From Motiliproteus sediminis (GTDB lineage: Bacteria > Pseudomonadota > Gammaproteobacteria > Pseudomonadales > Balneatricaceae): DNA of 64,000 nucleotides. The notes below the pieces were generated by a model, which saw only the letters and a list, made by a program, of their open reading frames with translations, was not told the DNA's origin and did not search any database. The DNA is taken from assembly GCF_017912535.1 (NCBI RefSeq), contig NZ_JAERQK010000010.1, positions 62,001 through 126,000 on the forward strand, written 5' to 3'. A program made the position numbers and the translations under genes. Shown here one piece after another: positions 1 through 8,773 of the stretch. Position 1 is the first letter of the stretch; every line of letters begins with the position of its first letter.

Positions 1-888
1 TCGGAGCTCAAGACCACTTACGTGGGGCTGGAGAGTGAGCAGGACAAACTCAACACTATTATTCTCAGCGCGCGCGAAGGGATCGTGGTGACCAATAGCC
101 AGGGGGAGGTGGTGCTGACCAACCCGTCGGTGCAGGAGTTCTTGGGTAAAACCGGCTCACAGATAGCCAGCGAAGGCTTCCTGCATATCTTCGACGACGA
201 TGAAGCGATGCTCGGTTATCTCAACGATGACAGCGATGACCCGATTGAGCTGGAGTACAACGACCGGATCCTGAGCGTCAAGGTGGCGCGGATATACTCC
301 GATGACGGTCATCTGAGCGGTTCTTCAGCGTTGATTCGCGACATTACCGAAGAGAAGCGCTTTGAGCAGCAACTGATCCGGATCTCCACTACCGATGGCC
401 TTACCGACCTTTACAATCGCCGCTTCCTCAACAAAACCCTCGAATCCGAGCTGGCGCGCGCGCGACGCTATGGCCATCCGCTGTCCGTGCTGATGTTCGA
501 CGTTGATCACTTCAAGAAATTCAACGATACCCATGGCCATGATCAGGGAGACCGGGTACTGCAGTCGATCGGCCAGACCATGCGCGACGTGGTTCGCGCG
601 GTGGATTTCCCCTGCCGCTACGGCGGTGAAGAGTTCCTGATTATTCTTCCCGATACCGGGCATGATGGCTCTCTGGTGTTGGGAGAACGACTGCGCCAGC
701 AGGTGGAATCGACGCTGGTCGATGGCTTGCAGGTCACCATCAGCATCGGTATCGCCACCTTCCCGTTGGCGGACTTCACCACCTATGAGGCGATGATTGA
801 ATCGGCCGATGGCGCCCTCTACGAGGCCAAGGATGGCGGCAGAAACTGTGTCCGTCACGCCCAGCGGGAACTGCTGCTGGAGCCCTGA
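1..888 (+). CDS. Diguanylate cyclase with N-terminal PAS domain (5' end cut off by the window)
   Basis: Makes cyclic di-GMP from two GTP. The frame is open from base 1 (S-E-L-K-T-T-Y, then the GTG at 22), so the true start probably lies outside the window. The visible part has a PAS/PAC sensor domain (about residues 5-115 counted from the GTG) and then a GGDEF domain. The catalytic loop reads GGEEF, an active variant, and an RxxD product-inhibition site (RAVD) lies just before it, so the enzyme should be active and feedback-inhibited. The PAS ligand cannot be told. The next genes on the same strand encode a SLATT membrane protein and a SIMPL protein, but each has its own ribosome binding site. 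Confidence 0.9.
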   Translation, partial: SELKTTYVGLESEQDKLNTIILSAREGIVVTNSQGEVVLTNPSVQEFLGKTGSQIASEGFLHIFDDDEAMLGYLNDDSDDPIELEYNDRILSVKVARIYSDDGHLSGSSALIRDITEEKRFEQQLIRISTTDGLTDLYNRRFLNKTLESELARARRYGHPLSVLMFDVDHFKKFNDTHGHDQGDRVLQSIGQTMRDVVRAVDFPCRYGGEEFLIILPDTGHDGSLVLGERLRQQVESTLVDGLQVTISIGIATFPLADFTTYEAMIESADGALYEAKDGGRNCVRHAQRELLLEP

Positions 889-971
889 GGTTTCGCCGCT
901 TGATGCTGGCGTGCTGATCTATGCTTTGTTCTGGCGATACGGTTTCGTTCCGGAGCAAAGGAGACGCGAGC

Positions 972-1436
972 ATGAACGGCGAGCACGATCTTGAACACCT
1001 GATCAGCGACTGGCACAGGCGAGCCCAGCAGGTGCAGGATGCCCACTACGATTCCGGTCTCTATTACGAGCGCTTTTTCCTGGGGTTGGGGATCCCGGTA
1101 ATCGTGCTGTCGGCCTTTACCGGCGGTACCGAAGTGCTGGGGTATATGCCGGAAACCGTCGGCGGTGTAATCAGCCTTTGTATCGCGGTGTTGGCCGGAC
1201 TGCAGACCTTTCTCAAATACTCCCAGCGGGCCGAACGCCACCGCATTGCCGGGGCCCGTTATGGTGGCATTCGTCGTGATCTGGAAGAGGTCGAGTGTCA
1301 GTTGAATATTTTGGGTGAGCAGGCTTTCGAACGGGTACATCAGATCAAGACCCGCATGGACAGTCTCGCCACCGAGTGCCCGGAGATTCCGCACCGTATC
1401 TTGGCGCGCTATCGGCCGGATCAACATCGCCGCTGA
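972..1436 (+). CDS. SLATT-domain two-helix membrane protein
   Basis: 154-residue protein with an N-terminal WHRRAQ...HY...YYERF segment, two hydrophobic stretches (about residues 38-54 and 62-80), then F-L-K-Y-x-x-R-A-E-R-H-R and a conserved Y-x-x-I-R-R-D-L-E-E helix. This is the signature of SLATT (SMODS and SLOG-associating 2TM effector) proteins. Known: SLATT proteins are predicted pore-like effectors partnered with nucleotide-second-messenger systems. Here no CD-NTase or SLOG gene is adjacent; the neighbour is a diguanylate cyclase. The start at 972 is chosen because AAGGAG lies at 957-962; the frame is open further upstream but without a ribosome binding site. Function is otherwise unknown. 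Confidence 0.8.
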   Translation: MNGEHDLEHLISDWHRRAQQVQDAHYDSGLYYERFFLGLGIPVIVLSAFTGGTEVLGYMPETVGGVISLCIAVLAGLQTFLKYSQRAERHRIAGARYGGIRRDLEEVECQLNILGEQAFERVHQIKTRMDSLATECPEIPHRILARYRPDQHRR

Positions 1437-1510
1437 TCCCGCTGGTGATCAGATTTGCGTGACCACAACCAAGTCTGATCGTTGGGGTGATCAACGGTAA
1501 GGAGAGTTCA

Positions 1511-2230
1511 ATGCAAGCAGGGCAGGTTCGTACCGCATGGATCATCGGCGTTAGCCTCGTGGCCGGGCTTGGCCTATTGGGGTATCTGCTGAGCGATGCG
1601 GCCATTCGTTTCAAGGCGTTCGAACGCACGGTAACGGTAAAAGGCCTGGCCGAGCGTGAGTACCCCGCTGATCGGGTGATCTGGCCGATTCAGTTTAACG
1701 AGGCCTCCAATGATCTTGGTAAACTGTACGCGGCACTGGACGAAGGTGCCGGCAAGATCCGTGCGTATCTGCTGCTGCATGGTGTTCATGAGGAGGAGAT
1801 CAGCCTGTCGGTGCCCTTGATTACCGACAAGTCCGCCCAGCAGTACGGTGGTGGACCGCCGTCACCTTTCCGTTACACCGGGGTGCAGACGGTGACCGTG
1901 CTGTCGACCAAGGTAGCTCGCATGCGTGAGCTGATGACCGGGCTATCTGAACTTGGCAAGCAGGGTATTGTGCTGGCTGGCGACGGTTATCAGACCCAGA
2001 CCGAGTATCTGTTTACCCGGCTCAATGAGATCAAGCCGGCGATGATCGAAGAGGCCACGCGCAATGCGCGTGAGGTCGCGGTCAAGTTTGCCGCCGATTC
2101 CGACAGTGATCTGGGCAAGATCCGCAAAGCGTCACAGGGCCAGTTTGTGATCCAGCCGCGGGACAGCAACACCCCGCACATCAAGCGGGTGCGGGTGGTG
2201 TCGACGGTCGAGTATTATTTGTCCGATTAA
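1511..2230 (+). CDS. SIMPL domain-containing (DUF541) membrane-anchored protein
   Basis: 239 residues. An N-terminal hydrophobic helix (about residues 9-28) anchors or exports the protein, followed by one SIMPL/DUF541 domain beginning at the V-T-V-K-G-L-A-E-R-E-Y motif. Known relatives are periplasmic or outer-envelope proteins, some linked to oxidative stress or outer-membrane integrity; no enzymatic activity is established. The start at 1511 has AAGGAGA at 1498-1504. The stop codon overlaps that of the convergent small gene. The domain assignment is firm and the role is not. Confidence 0.85.
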   Translation: MQAGQVRTAWIIGVSLVAGLGLLGYLLSDAAIRFKAFERTVTVKGLAEREYPADRVIWPIQFNEASNDLGKLYAALDEGAGKIRAYLLLHGVHEEEISLSVPLITDKSAQQYGGGPPSPFRYTGVQTVTVLSTKVARMRELMTGLSELGKQGIVLAGDGYQTQTEYLFTRLNEIKPAMIEEATRNAREVAVKFAADSDSDLGKIRKASQGQFVIQPRDSNTPHIKRVRVVSTVEYYLSD

Positions 2231-2445
2231 GCGAGCAGTCCGCTGGTATGCAACCCGGCCGGTGTGCTCAGTGCGTTGCGTGCCAACCAGGCGGCCAGCG
2301 CATCGGCGTTAAGCGGCGCTGTGATCGGCTTCCATAAGGGTCGGTTCTTCCAGGTGTTTTCCGGGCAGCGCTGTTGGCATATCCAGGTTTCCTGGTCACG
2401 AACCTGATGCCGAATCAGGCGTAGTTCGTCGTTCAGTTCAATCAT
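2227..2445 (-). CDS. Small hypothetical protein, 72 aa
   Basis: No family recognised. The product has a charged N-terminal half rich in R, Q, D and E with two cysteines (Q-x-x-C-Q-Q-R-C-P-like pattern split as C-x3-C) and a W-K-x-R-P-L-W-K segment, then an alanine/leucine-rich tail. No membrane segment or signal peptide. The frame stays open upstream of the ATG without a better start, and only a weak ribosome site (AAGAG) is seen. Its stop overlaps the stop of the convergent SIMPL gene (TTAA shared). It could be a real small gene or a chance ORF. Confidence 0.45.
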   Translation of the reverse strand: MIELNDELRLIRHQVRDQETWICQQRCPENTWKNRPLWKPITAPLNADALAAWLARNALSTPAGLHTSGLLA

Positions 2446-2602
2446 GTAGCAGTAACTCTTATTCGGGGTGACGCGAGCAAACAGGTGTCGCGGCAGCAGT
2501 CGTGAAATCAGGATCTTGTGAGCGGTTACAACAGAGGGGACTAGCTGAGCAGTTTGGGAGACGGCAGAGAAAGGCAGGTGTTGCGGTAGGGCTTACAAGG
2601 AG

Positions 2603-2626
2603 GAGCGGCGCGCAGGCGCGCCGCTC
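2603..2626 (-). terminator. Strong GC hairpin downstream of the cold-shock gene
   Basis: Perfect 10-bp stem (GAGCGGCGCG / CGCGCCGCTC) with a CAGG loop, 17 bases after the cold-shock stop on the minus strand. There is no proper U-run behind it (CTCCTTGTAAG), so it may protect the 3' end of the mRNA rather than be a classical intrinsic terminator. Confidence 0.55.
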
Positions 2627-2642
2627 GGGGGTATCCGGCGCT

Positions 2643-2852
2643 TTACAGCGGGGTTACCTGATCAGCCTGGGGGCCTTTCTGGCCGGCGATCTCGATGAAG
2701 CTGACAGCCTGGCCTTCGCTCAGGCTCTTGTGACCTTCACCGACTATGGAACGGAAGTGTACAAACAGGTCCTTGCCGCTCTCGCGTTCGATAAAGCCGA
2801 AGCCTTTATCATCGTTAAACCATTTGACAGTTCCGGATTGAATATTTGACAT
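2643..2852 (-). CDS. Cold-shock protein, CspA family
   Basis: 69-residue single cold-shock domain that binds single-stranded nucleic acid and acts as an RNA chaperone. RNP1 (K-G-F-G-F-I) and an RNP2-like L-F-V-H-F are both present, with the N-terminal G-T-V-K-W-F-N strand. The start at 2852 gives the usual family length; an in-frame ATG at 2867 would add M-S-K-E-H, and neither has a strong ribosome site. About 140 bases of leader separate the likely promoter from the start, typical of cspA-type mRNAs regulated at the RNA level. Confidence 0.95.
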   Translation of the reverse strand: MSNIQSGTVKWFNDDKGFGFIERESGKDLFVHFRSIVGEGHKSLSEGQAVSFIEIAGQKGPQADQVTPL

Positions 2853-3062
2853 GTGTTCTTTACTCATTTTTTTAAAGGAAAATACCGGGGGCACCCGTAG
2901 CGGCGCAGCGCGGCAATTGGTATCAGGAAAGGCAGGCGGGGTGGAGCAGAAGGTAACTCGGAAGGAACGATCTACAAAAACTCTGGATGCGATTAATAAT
3001 ACACAACGAGATGCAGCCTACGCGGCTTAAGTCGGCTGCACAACCTTTATTTTGGTTTATTT
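2853..3062 (-). promoter_or_regulatory. Leader and likely promoter of the cold-shock gene
   Basis: AT-richer than its surroundings. On the minus strand a TATTAT -10-like box lies at 3001-2996 with no convincing -35, giving a transcript leader of about 140 nt. A long 5' leader is usual for cspA relatives. No conserved cold box could be assigned by eye. Confidence 0.35.
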
Positions 3063-3121
3063 TTGATCAATGCCGGCGGCGGCGGTCGCAGCCGGGCCCA
3101 AACCCGCTGTAGCCGCGCTGC

Positions 3122-3514
3122 TCAGGCGATAAGGCTGTCGGCAAAGAGGGTTCGTACCCGGACATTGTCGCTGCTGCTGACCGCCACCGACCAGAATCCT
3201 TCGCCCTGCTGGACCAGGGTCAGCGCCCGGATATCGACGCCGTGGTCGGCCAGGGTGCGTGCAATTTGCGCCAGCGCCCCCGGCTGGTCGACGATGCGAA
3301 TCAATACACTGTCTTCGGAAATGGCCTGAAAACCGCCTTCGGTGAGCACCGCCAGTCCCTGGTCGACATCGGACAGCATCAGTTTGATATACACCTGATC
3401 ACCGTCCAGCAGGGTGTCGAATGAGCGGATATCGATCTGGTGGCGACTGAGGAGCTCGGTCACGTCGGCCAGCAGACCGGGGCGGTTGGTGTCTACGACG
3501 GTCAGCTGTTTCAT
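3122..3514 (-). CDS. Double ACT-domain protein coupled to histidine decarboxylase
   Basis: 130 residues made almost entirely of two ACT domains: the first begins at V-V-D-T-N-R-P-G-L-L-A-D-V (about 6-18), the second at I-R-I-V-D-Q-P-G-A-L-A-Q-I (about 72-84). ACT domains bind amino acids and control metabolic enzymes. The ATG overlaps the stop of the upstream decarboxylase gene (TGATG), which points to translational coupling and a stoichiometric partner. Inference: it could be an amino-acid-sensing subunit or allosteric partner of that decarboxylase. It has no enzyme domain. The closest named families are GcvR or GlnD-type ACT repeats, but it is shorter than GcvR. Confidence 0.8.
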   Translation of the reverse strand: MKQLTVVDTNRPGLLADVTELLSRHQIDIRSFDTLLDGDQVYIKLMLSDVDQGLAVLTEGGFQAISEDSVLIRIVDQPGALAQIARTLADHGVDIRALTLVQQGEGFWSVAVSSSDNVRVRTLFADSLIA

Positions 3515-4674
3515 CAGCAGTTCTCCTTGGCGGTTTCGGCGACCAGTTCATCGATAAACTGGTCCACCTGGTCCATGTCGATACCGGGTACCAGAATCAT
3601 GTGGGAGATCCCCTGGCTGGAGGCCAGTTGCCAGCGCTCGATCAGCGCCTGGGACGGTGAAGGGAATACCAGCGTAATCGCCCCCGGATTGCGCCAAACA
3701 GCGATGCCAGCGCTGCGCAAACGCTGCTCCGCGTGCGCGGTTAGCGCCAGCGACTGTTCCACTCGCTGGCGCAGCCCGTCGATGCCGAGGCTTTTGATCT
3801 TCTGCCACAAAATCAGCGGTGTCAGACCGTTGCGGGAGCCGGTGACGGTGGTATCCAGATTGCCGATGTAGGCAATGGAGCGAGCGATCCGATCGACGTG
3901 GGCTTTGCGCGCCAGCACGATACCGCAGGGGATCGGCGAGCCGAGAAATTTGTGGCCGCTGATGGAGATACTGTCGGCTCCGTCGGCAAAGTCAAACGGC
4001 GGGCGGGGATCCAGGAAGGGCGCGATGGCGCCCGCCAGCGCGGCATCACTGTGAATGTAGTAGTTGGGAATGGCCAGCTGTTTCATCATCGTCTGGATGC
4101 GGCTGATGTCGTCCTTGGCCTCGGTCATGGTGGTGCCGATGTTGGCGAAGATGATAGGTGGCACGTCGCGGTGAATCTTCAGGGTCTCGTTCAAGTCCTC
4201 GTAGTCGATCTCGCCGTTGCCCTGTGAGCGGATCATGATGTGGCGCATGTTGAGGAAGTGTACGTTCTTGCTGACGCTGTAGTGGGTGTCCTGGGAGAAG
4301 TAAACGATGCCGTTGGGGTAAAGCTCCCGTGCCAGATACAGGCCGTAGAGGTTACCTTCGGTGCCTCCGTTGGTGACGTAGCCCCACCAGGCATCGGCGG
4401 GGGCACGCAGCAGGCCGGCGAAAAAGGCCAGCACCTCACGCTCGAAGCTGTGGCTGTCCACCTTCCAGGTACCGACCGCAAAGGGGTCGCCAATATTGTT
4501 TAGTGGCAGGCCCAGGCAGGCCTGCAGCAGTTGGTAATCGAGATCCTTGGCAGCGGGATAGCCAAGGTAGCGGTGAGCTTCTGCACGGGCCTGATCGAGA
4601 AACTGATCCAGCCGGAGCTGGTCGTCCGCGCTGAGGAGCTGGGGTGTGGTTGTCATGGTGGTGTTCACAGCCAT
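3514..4674 (-). CDS. hdc: Pyridoxal-phosphate histidine decarboxylase
   Basis: Group II PLP decarboxylase, 386 residues, close in length and motif order to the Gram-negative histidine decarboxylases of Morganella and Klebsiella (about 378 residues), which make histamine from L-histidine. Motifs in order: W-G-Y-V-T-N-G-G-T-E-G-N, S-x-D-T-H-Y-S-V-x-K, N-G-E-I-D-Y-x-D-L, F-A-N-I-G-T-T, H-x-D-A-A-L, and the PLP lysine in S-G-H-K-F-L-G-S-P-I-P-C-G, then T-G-S-R-N-G. Substrate is inferred from family and could be another amino acid. The start at 4674 or the ATG at 4656 are both possible; neither has a clear ribosome site. It lies downstream of the MarR regulator gene and has its own promoter-like motif. 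Confidence 0.85.
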   Translation of the reverse strand: MAVNTTMTTTPQLLSADDQLRLDQFLDQARAEAHRYLGYPAAKDLDYQLLQACLGLPLNNIGDPFAVGTWKVDSHSFEREVLAFFAGLLRAPADAWWGYVTNGGTEGNLYGLYLARELYPNGIVYFSQDTHYSVSKNVHFLNMRHIMIRSQGNGEIDYEDLNETLKIHRDVPPIIFANIGTTMTEAKDDISRIQTMMKQLAIPNYYIHSDAALAGAIAPFLDPRPPFDFADGADSISISGHKFLGSPIPCGIVLARKAHVDRIARSIAYIGNLDTTVTGSRNGLTPLILWQKIKSLGIDGLRQRVEQSLALTAHAEQRLRSAGIAVWRNPGAITLVFPSPSQALIERWQLASSQGISHMILVPGIDMDQVDQFIDELVAETAKENC

Positions 4675-4716
4675 TGTTGTTATTGGGGTCGTAGAGCCTG
4701 ATGCTCCATGTTAAAC

Positions 4717-4734
4717 AAAATAGCCGCTCGGTGA
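4717..4734 (-). promoter_or_regulatory. Promoter-like motif upstream of hdc shared with the MarR-gene promoter
   Basis: Minus strand reads TCACCGAGCGG-CTATTTT, ending in a TATTTT -10-like hexamer. The promoter of the MarR gene carries TCACCGAGCGGGG-CTATAAT, the same 11-base block before its -10. Two bases are missing between the block and the -10 here. Inference: both genes are read from related promoters bound by the same factor, probably the MarR protein. Confidence 0.45.
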
Positions 4735-4784
4735 AAATAATGATCAACCAGGGCGAGCCCTCGTTGCAACGGTGCTGAAAGAGT

Positions 4785-5270
4785 CTAGCGGGAGTGGTCG
4801 GGGGCGCCAATATCCAGCAGCGGCGCGGCGTCGAGGGATTCGGCGTCCATCATGGTGGCGACCCGCTGCAGCGCCGACAGTACCTGGGTTTTTTCCCAGT
4901 CCTCCAGCGATTCAAAGCGCTCGATAAACTGTTCGTGCAACAGTGGCGGGGCGGTGTTGAGGGTTTCGCGACCTAGTTCGGTCAAGCGTGCATTGACGAC
5001 GCGCTTGTCCACCTGGCTGCGGACCCGCTCCACCAGTTGCCGATCTTCCAGCCGGTTGAGGATGGTGGTGACCGTGGCCTGGCTGAGCGAGACATCAGCC
5101 GAGATCCGTTTAACCGTGACATCACCGAGGGTTTCGATGGCACGCAGCACCATCACCTGGGGAATGGTCAGTCCGCATGCCTTGAAGATCCGCTTTGATT
5201 GCAGGTCGGTGGCTCGAATGATGCGGCGCAGGGACACCAGAACGTCCTGCCAGTAGTTATTTTCGGTCAT
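4785..5270 (-). CDS. cosR: CosR/EctR-like MarR-family regulator of compatible-solute genes
   Basis: 161-residue winged-helix MarR protein. The N-terminal L-R-R-I-I-R-A-T-D-L-Q-S-K-R, the recognition helix S-L-S-Q-A-T-V-T-T-I-L-N-R-L-E and the C-terminal M-M-D-A-E-S-L-D-A-A-P-L-L-D-I-G match what I recall of the CosR/EctR group, which represses ectoine and glycine betaine genes at low salinity in Vibrio and methylotrophs. Its place right after proVWX supports that role. ATG 5270 is chosen; a GTG at 5282 is possible. It has its own promoter inside a perfect palindrome. The symbol rests on recollected sequence similarity plus context. Confidence 0.8.
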   Translation of the reverse strand: MTENNYWQDVLVSLRRIIRATDLQSKRIFKACGLTIPQVMVLRAIETLGDVTVKRISADVSLSQATVTTILNRLEDRQLVERVRSQVDKRVVNARLTELGRETLNTAPPLLHEQFIERFESLEDWEKTQVLSALQRVATMMDAESLDAAPLLDIGAPDHSR

Positions 5271-5294
5271 GGAGTAACGCACAATGCGGTGAAA

Positions 5295-5319
5295 CGAGCG
5301 GGGATTATAGCCCCGCTCG
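5295..5319 (-). promoter_or_regulatory. cosR promoter: consensus -10 enclosed by a 9-bp perfect palindrome
   Basis: CGAGCGGGG (5295-5303), a 7-base loop, CCCCGCTCG (5311-5319). On the minus strand the loop supplies a perfect TATAAT at 5309-5304, about 34 bases before the ATG. No good -35 is seen. A dimeric repressor bound to the arms would cover the -10, as is common for autoregulated MarR proteins. It also resembles a hairpin terminator for proX, but no U-run follows. Confidence 0.6.
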
Positions 5320-5367
5320 GTGATTTCGCCTACGGTTAGCTGCTGTGTCGGCTAGCCCTGACGGCGT

Positions 5368-6357
5368 TTACATGGCGGCCTTGCGGGCGGCGTCCAGCCA
5401 ACCATCGACCAGCTTGCGGTTGGCCTTGATCCATTGCTCGGCGTGACGTTCGATATCCTTCTGGCTGTCTTCGCCGGCAGCGATCATCATGTTTTCCGCA
5501 CTGACATCGTTGATTGGCAGCTTGGCCACTTCGAACAGCTTGGCCGCTGCGGGGTTGGCCTCGGCAAACGCCTTGTTGGCAACGATACGCTCGCTGTTGA
5601 TGTCGAAACCGTAGTTTTTGCCGTTAGACAGCTTGGTGTCGGTGCCGTTGGGGTTGGCAGAAAAGGGAACTTCCAGCCAGACCACATCTCGGCCCGGAAC
5701 CAGCTGCCCGGATACCCAGTAGGGGGTCCAGGTGTAGTAGAACACCGATTCACCCGCTTTGTAGCGCGAGATGGTGTCGGCGATGATGGCCGCGTACTGG
5801 CCCTGGTTGTGGTGCACGGTGTCGCGCAGTTTAAAGGCATCCAGTTGGTGTTCGATGACACCCTCGCAGCCCCAACCAGCCTGGCAGCCCGTCAGGTCTG
5901 CCTTGCCGTCGCCATTGGTGTCGAACAGCTTGGCGATCTCGGGTTTGGCAAAGTCCCCGACGTTGGTGATGTTGTACTTGTCGGCGGTCTTCTTGTCGAT
6001 CAGGTAACCCTGTGCGGCGCCCTCGATGTAGTGGCCGGCGCGGTAGAACTTGTCGTCACCGCCGGCATTTTTGTACATGCTGTTATGCAGCGGGTACCAG
6101 TTGGTTGCCATAAAGGTCGCATCGCCATTGGCGATAGAGGTGTAGCCGGCGCTGTAATCAACTTCTTGTATCGGCTTAACGTCGTAGCCGAGCTCCTCCA
6201 GCGCTTTACTCAGCACCATCGTCTGAAAGGTTTCTTCGGCGATAGGGCTCTGTACCGGCTGCACGGTAACGCCCTTGCCGGGCATCTCCGCCGCAACGGC
6301 GCTGCCGGTCAGGGTGAGGGCGGCAATTGAGGCTATCCAGGTCTTCTTAGTGAGCAT
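5368..6357 (-). CDS. proX: Glycine betaine/proline betaine ABC transporter, periplasmic binding protein
   Basis: 329 residues, nearly the same as E. coli ProX (330). A cleavable signal peptide ends near S-A-V-A-A. The protein shows the OpuAC/ProX fold with aromatic cage residues and the disulfide pair in C-Q-A-G-W-G-C typical of the ProX group. It delivers betaines to ProVW for osmoprotection. It starts 3 bases after the stop of proW and is the third gene of the proVWX operon. The downstream regulator gene has its own promoter. Confidence 0.95.
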   Translation of the reverse strand: MLTKKTWIASIAALTLTGSAVAAEMPGKGVTVQPVQSPIAEETFQTMVLSKALEELGYDVKPIQEVDYSAGYTSIANGDATFMATNWYPLHNSMYKNAGGDDKFYRAGHYIEGAAQGYLIDKKTADKYNITNVGDFAKPEIAKLFDTNGDGKADLTGCQAGWGCEGVIEHQLDAFKLRDTVHHNQGQYAAIIADTISRYKAGESVFYYTWTPYWVSGQLVPGRDVVWLEVPFSANPNGTDTKLSNGKNYGFDINSERIVANKAFAEANPAAAKLFEVAKLPINDVSAENMMIAAGEDSQKDIERHAEQWIKANRKLVDGWLDAARKAAM

Positions 6358-6360
6358 GGT

Positions 6361-7509
6361 TTATCCCTTTGCTTGCGATGAGTTTTTATCTTTGCCGGCA
6401 AACAGCCGGACGAACAGGGCCGCGGGGCCGCTGTCGTACCAGTTGCGTGTACCGCGTTCACGGGCGTCACGACCCAGCGATTGGGTCATGCGGTCGAGAA
6501 TGATGGCGAGAATGACAATGCCGATGCCGCCCAAGGTGGCCAGGCCGATATCCAACCGACCGATGCCGCGCATTACCATCAGACCCAAGCCGCCCACGGC
6601 GATCATGGAGGCGATAACCACCATCGACAGCGCGAGCATCAGGGTTTGGTTCACCCCGGCCATGATGGTCGGCATCGCCAGGGGGAGCTGCACTTTGAAC
6701 AACAGCTGAGAGCGGCTGGCGCCAAACGAGTGGGCGGCTTCGATGAGGTTGGCGGGGACCTGGCGGATGCCGAGGTTGGTCAGGCGGATAACCGGCGGAA
6801 CGGCAAAGATGATGGTGACCACCACACCCGGAACGTTACCGATACCGAACAGCATGACGATAGGTACCAGATACACGAACGCCGGGGTGGTTTGCATGGC
6901 GTCCAGCACCGGGCGAACCAGATGATTGGCGGTTTCACTGCGGGCCATCCAGATTCCGGTGGGAATGCCGATCAGGGTGCAGAAAAACACCGAGGTCAGT
7001 ACCAGCGACAGGGTGATCATCGATTCCTGCCACACCCCGATAGCGCCGAGTACGGTAAAACTGATGGCGGTGGCGATACCCAGTCGGCGCCCCGCCATCT
7101 GCCAGGCCAGCAGGCCGACCAGAACGATGAACAGCAGCGGGTGGACCGCTGACAGGGTGGCTTCGATAGCTGTCAGGGTGGCATCGATCGGCGTTTTGAT
7201 AGCAGTAAAGAAGGGGCGGAAAAGAGGTACGAACCAGGCGATAAACTGCTCGACCCCCTCTTCGATGGGAAACCACGGCTGGGCGAATGGGTCGCTCAGG
7301 GAGTTGCCGGCTTCCGCTACCGGGTTGTCATTCTGGAGCCAATGGGAACCGCCGTTAGCACTGCCCGCATCGTTGCCAGCGCCGGCTTGGCCAGCGGCAC
7401 CCCAGGGGTTGGCGCTGTTGTCGGCGGGGGCTTCTGTGGTCGACCAGGGGTTGGCCGGAGCCGGTTCGGCGGGCGCTTCGGTGGTGGCCCAGGGGTTGTT
7501 TTCGCTCAT
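6361..7509 (-). CDS. proW: Glycine betaine/proline betaine ABC transporter, permease
   Basis: 382 residues. The first ~75 residues are a low-complexity Pro/Ala/Asn/Gly tail with three NPW units ([24 protein letters not shown]), resembling the long cytoplasmic N-terminus of E. coli ProW. At least six membrane helices follow, with the EAA-type loop ([16 protein letters not shown]) that docks on ProV. The start overlaps the end of proV by 4 bases (ATGA), so the two are translationally coupled. Confidence 0.95.
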   Translation of the reverse strand: MSENNPWATTEAPAEPAPANPWSTTEAPADNSANPWGAAGQAGAGNDAGSANGGSHWLQNDNPVAEAGNSLSDPFAQPWFPIEEGVEQFIAWFVPLFRPFFTAIKTPIDATLTAIEATLSAVHPLLFIVLVGLLAWQMAGRRLGIATAISFTVLGAIGVWQESMITLSLVLTSVFFCTLIGIPTGIWMARSETANHLVRPVLDAMQTTPAFVYLVPIVMLFGIGNVPGVVVTIIFAVPPVIRLTNLGIRQVPANLIEAAHSFGASRSQLLFKVQLPLAMPTIMAGVNQTLMLALSMVVIASMIAVGGLGLMVMRGIGRLDIGLATLGGIGIVILAIILDRMTQSLGRDARERGTRNWYDSGPAALFVRLFAGKDKNSSQAKG

Positions 7510-8702
7510 GCGGATACCTCACGGTCCAGGGCTTCCAGCAGCAGTGCTTTGCTGATGACGCCCAGATAGATCTGGTTGTCGTCCACTACCGGCACACTGC
7601 AGGGGGCCTGGGCTACAGTGCCGATCAGTTCGCCGATGGGCGTATCGCAGTGGAGCGGGAGCGGGTTGTCCAGCAGGGCATCGTCGAGGCGCTGGCCGTT
7701 GTTCAATACCTGCTTGAGCGAGTCAACTGAAACGGTGCCCACAAAGCGATTGCTTCTATCGACCACGTAACCGAAGTCACGATCGCTGTCTTCCAGCAGC
7801 TTCAAGCCGCTGCGCAGACCGTCCTGAGAATCCTTCTTGATCAGTGTCGCTTGCTTTTTCTGCGCTACTTCACGGGCTGAATACACATTGGTGATATCAA
7901 CCCCCTTGAAGAAGGAGCGGACGTAGTCATTGGCGGGGTTGTTGAGAATCTCGTCCGGGGCGCCTACCTGCACAACACGTCCGTTTTGCATGATGGCGAT
8001 GCGGTCACCGATCCGCATCGCTTCGTCCAGATCGTGCGAAATGAACACCACCGTGCGTTGGTGCTCGGCCTGCAGCCGCAGCAGCTCATCCTGCATTTCG
8101 GTACGAATCAGTGGATCAAGGGCGGAAAACGCTTCGTCCATCAACAGAATGGCGGGGTCGTTGGTGAGTGCCCGGGCCAGCCCGACCCGCTGCTGCATCC
8201 CGCCGGACAATTCGTCGGGATAGGATTCGGCCCAGCTGTCGAGGCCGACCTGGCGTAACGCCTCCATCGCCCGCTGGTAGCGGTCCTCCTTGCTGGCTCC
8301 GCAGAGCTCCAGGCCAAAGGCGGTATTGTCGATGATGTTCATGTGCGGCATCAGGGCGAATGACTGAAATACCATACTGATCTTGTTTCGCCGCACATCG
8401 CGCAGTTGGGTTTCATCCATTGCCGCGACGTTGTCGCCGTCGATCCAGACTTCACCGCGGGTCGGCTCAATGAGGCGGTTCAGCAGTCGCACCAGGGTGG
8501 ATTTGCCGGACCCCGAGAGCCCCATCACCACAAAAATTTCACCTTCCCGGATATCGAAGCTGACGTCCTGAACGCCAATGGTAAGTCCGGTCTGTTCAAA
8601 TATCTGGTCTTTATCGAGCCCCTGATCCAGCAGTTTGAATGCGTCATCGGGGGAGTCTCCAAACACTTTGAAAAGGTGTTTGACCCTAAGCTTGGTACTC
8701 AT
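7506..8702 (-). CDS. proV: Glycine betaine/proline betaine ABC transporter, ATP-binding subunit
   Basis: 398 residues (E. coli ProV 400). Walker A G-L-S-G-S-G-K-S at 61-68, ABC signature L-S-G-G-M-Q-Q-R at 165-172, Walker B I-L-L-M-D-E-A around 186-191, and two C-terminal CBS modules (about 285-398) that sense ionic strength in this family. It powers import of glycine betaine with ProW and ProX. First gene of the proVWX operon. Confidence 0.96.
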   Translation of the reverse strand: MSTKLRVKHLFKVFGDSPDDAFKLLDQGLDKDQIFEQTGLTIGVQDVSFDIREGEIFVVMGLSGSGKSTLVRLLNRLIEPTRGEVWIDGDNVAAMDETQLRDVRRNKISMVFQSFALMPHMNIIDNTAFGLELCGASKEDRYQRAMEALRQVGLDSWAESYPDELSGGMQQRVGLARALTNDPAILLMDEAFSALDPLIRTEMQDELLRLQAEHQRTVVFISHDLDEAMRIGDRIAIMQNGRVVQVGAPDEILNNPANDYVRSFFKGVDITNVYSAREVAQKKQATLIKKDSQDGLRSGLKLLEDSDRDFGYVVDRSNRFVGTVSVDSLKQVLNNGQRLDDALLDNPLPLHCDTPIGELIGTVAQAPCSVPVVDDNQIYLGVISKALLLEALDREVSA

Positions 8703-8773
8703 TAACGGCGGTTCCCGTTGCAGCTCATATGATTACAGAGCAAATTAATTCATCTGAATGGAAAGCGTTAAGA

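Noticed and set aside
5295-5319. Intrinsic terminator after proX
   Set aside because: The hairpin lacks a U-run and encloses a consensus -10 box, so a promoter/operator reading is preferred.
5434-6330. 298-codon plus-strand ORF
   Set aside because: Antisense to proX; composition driven by complementary codons.
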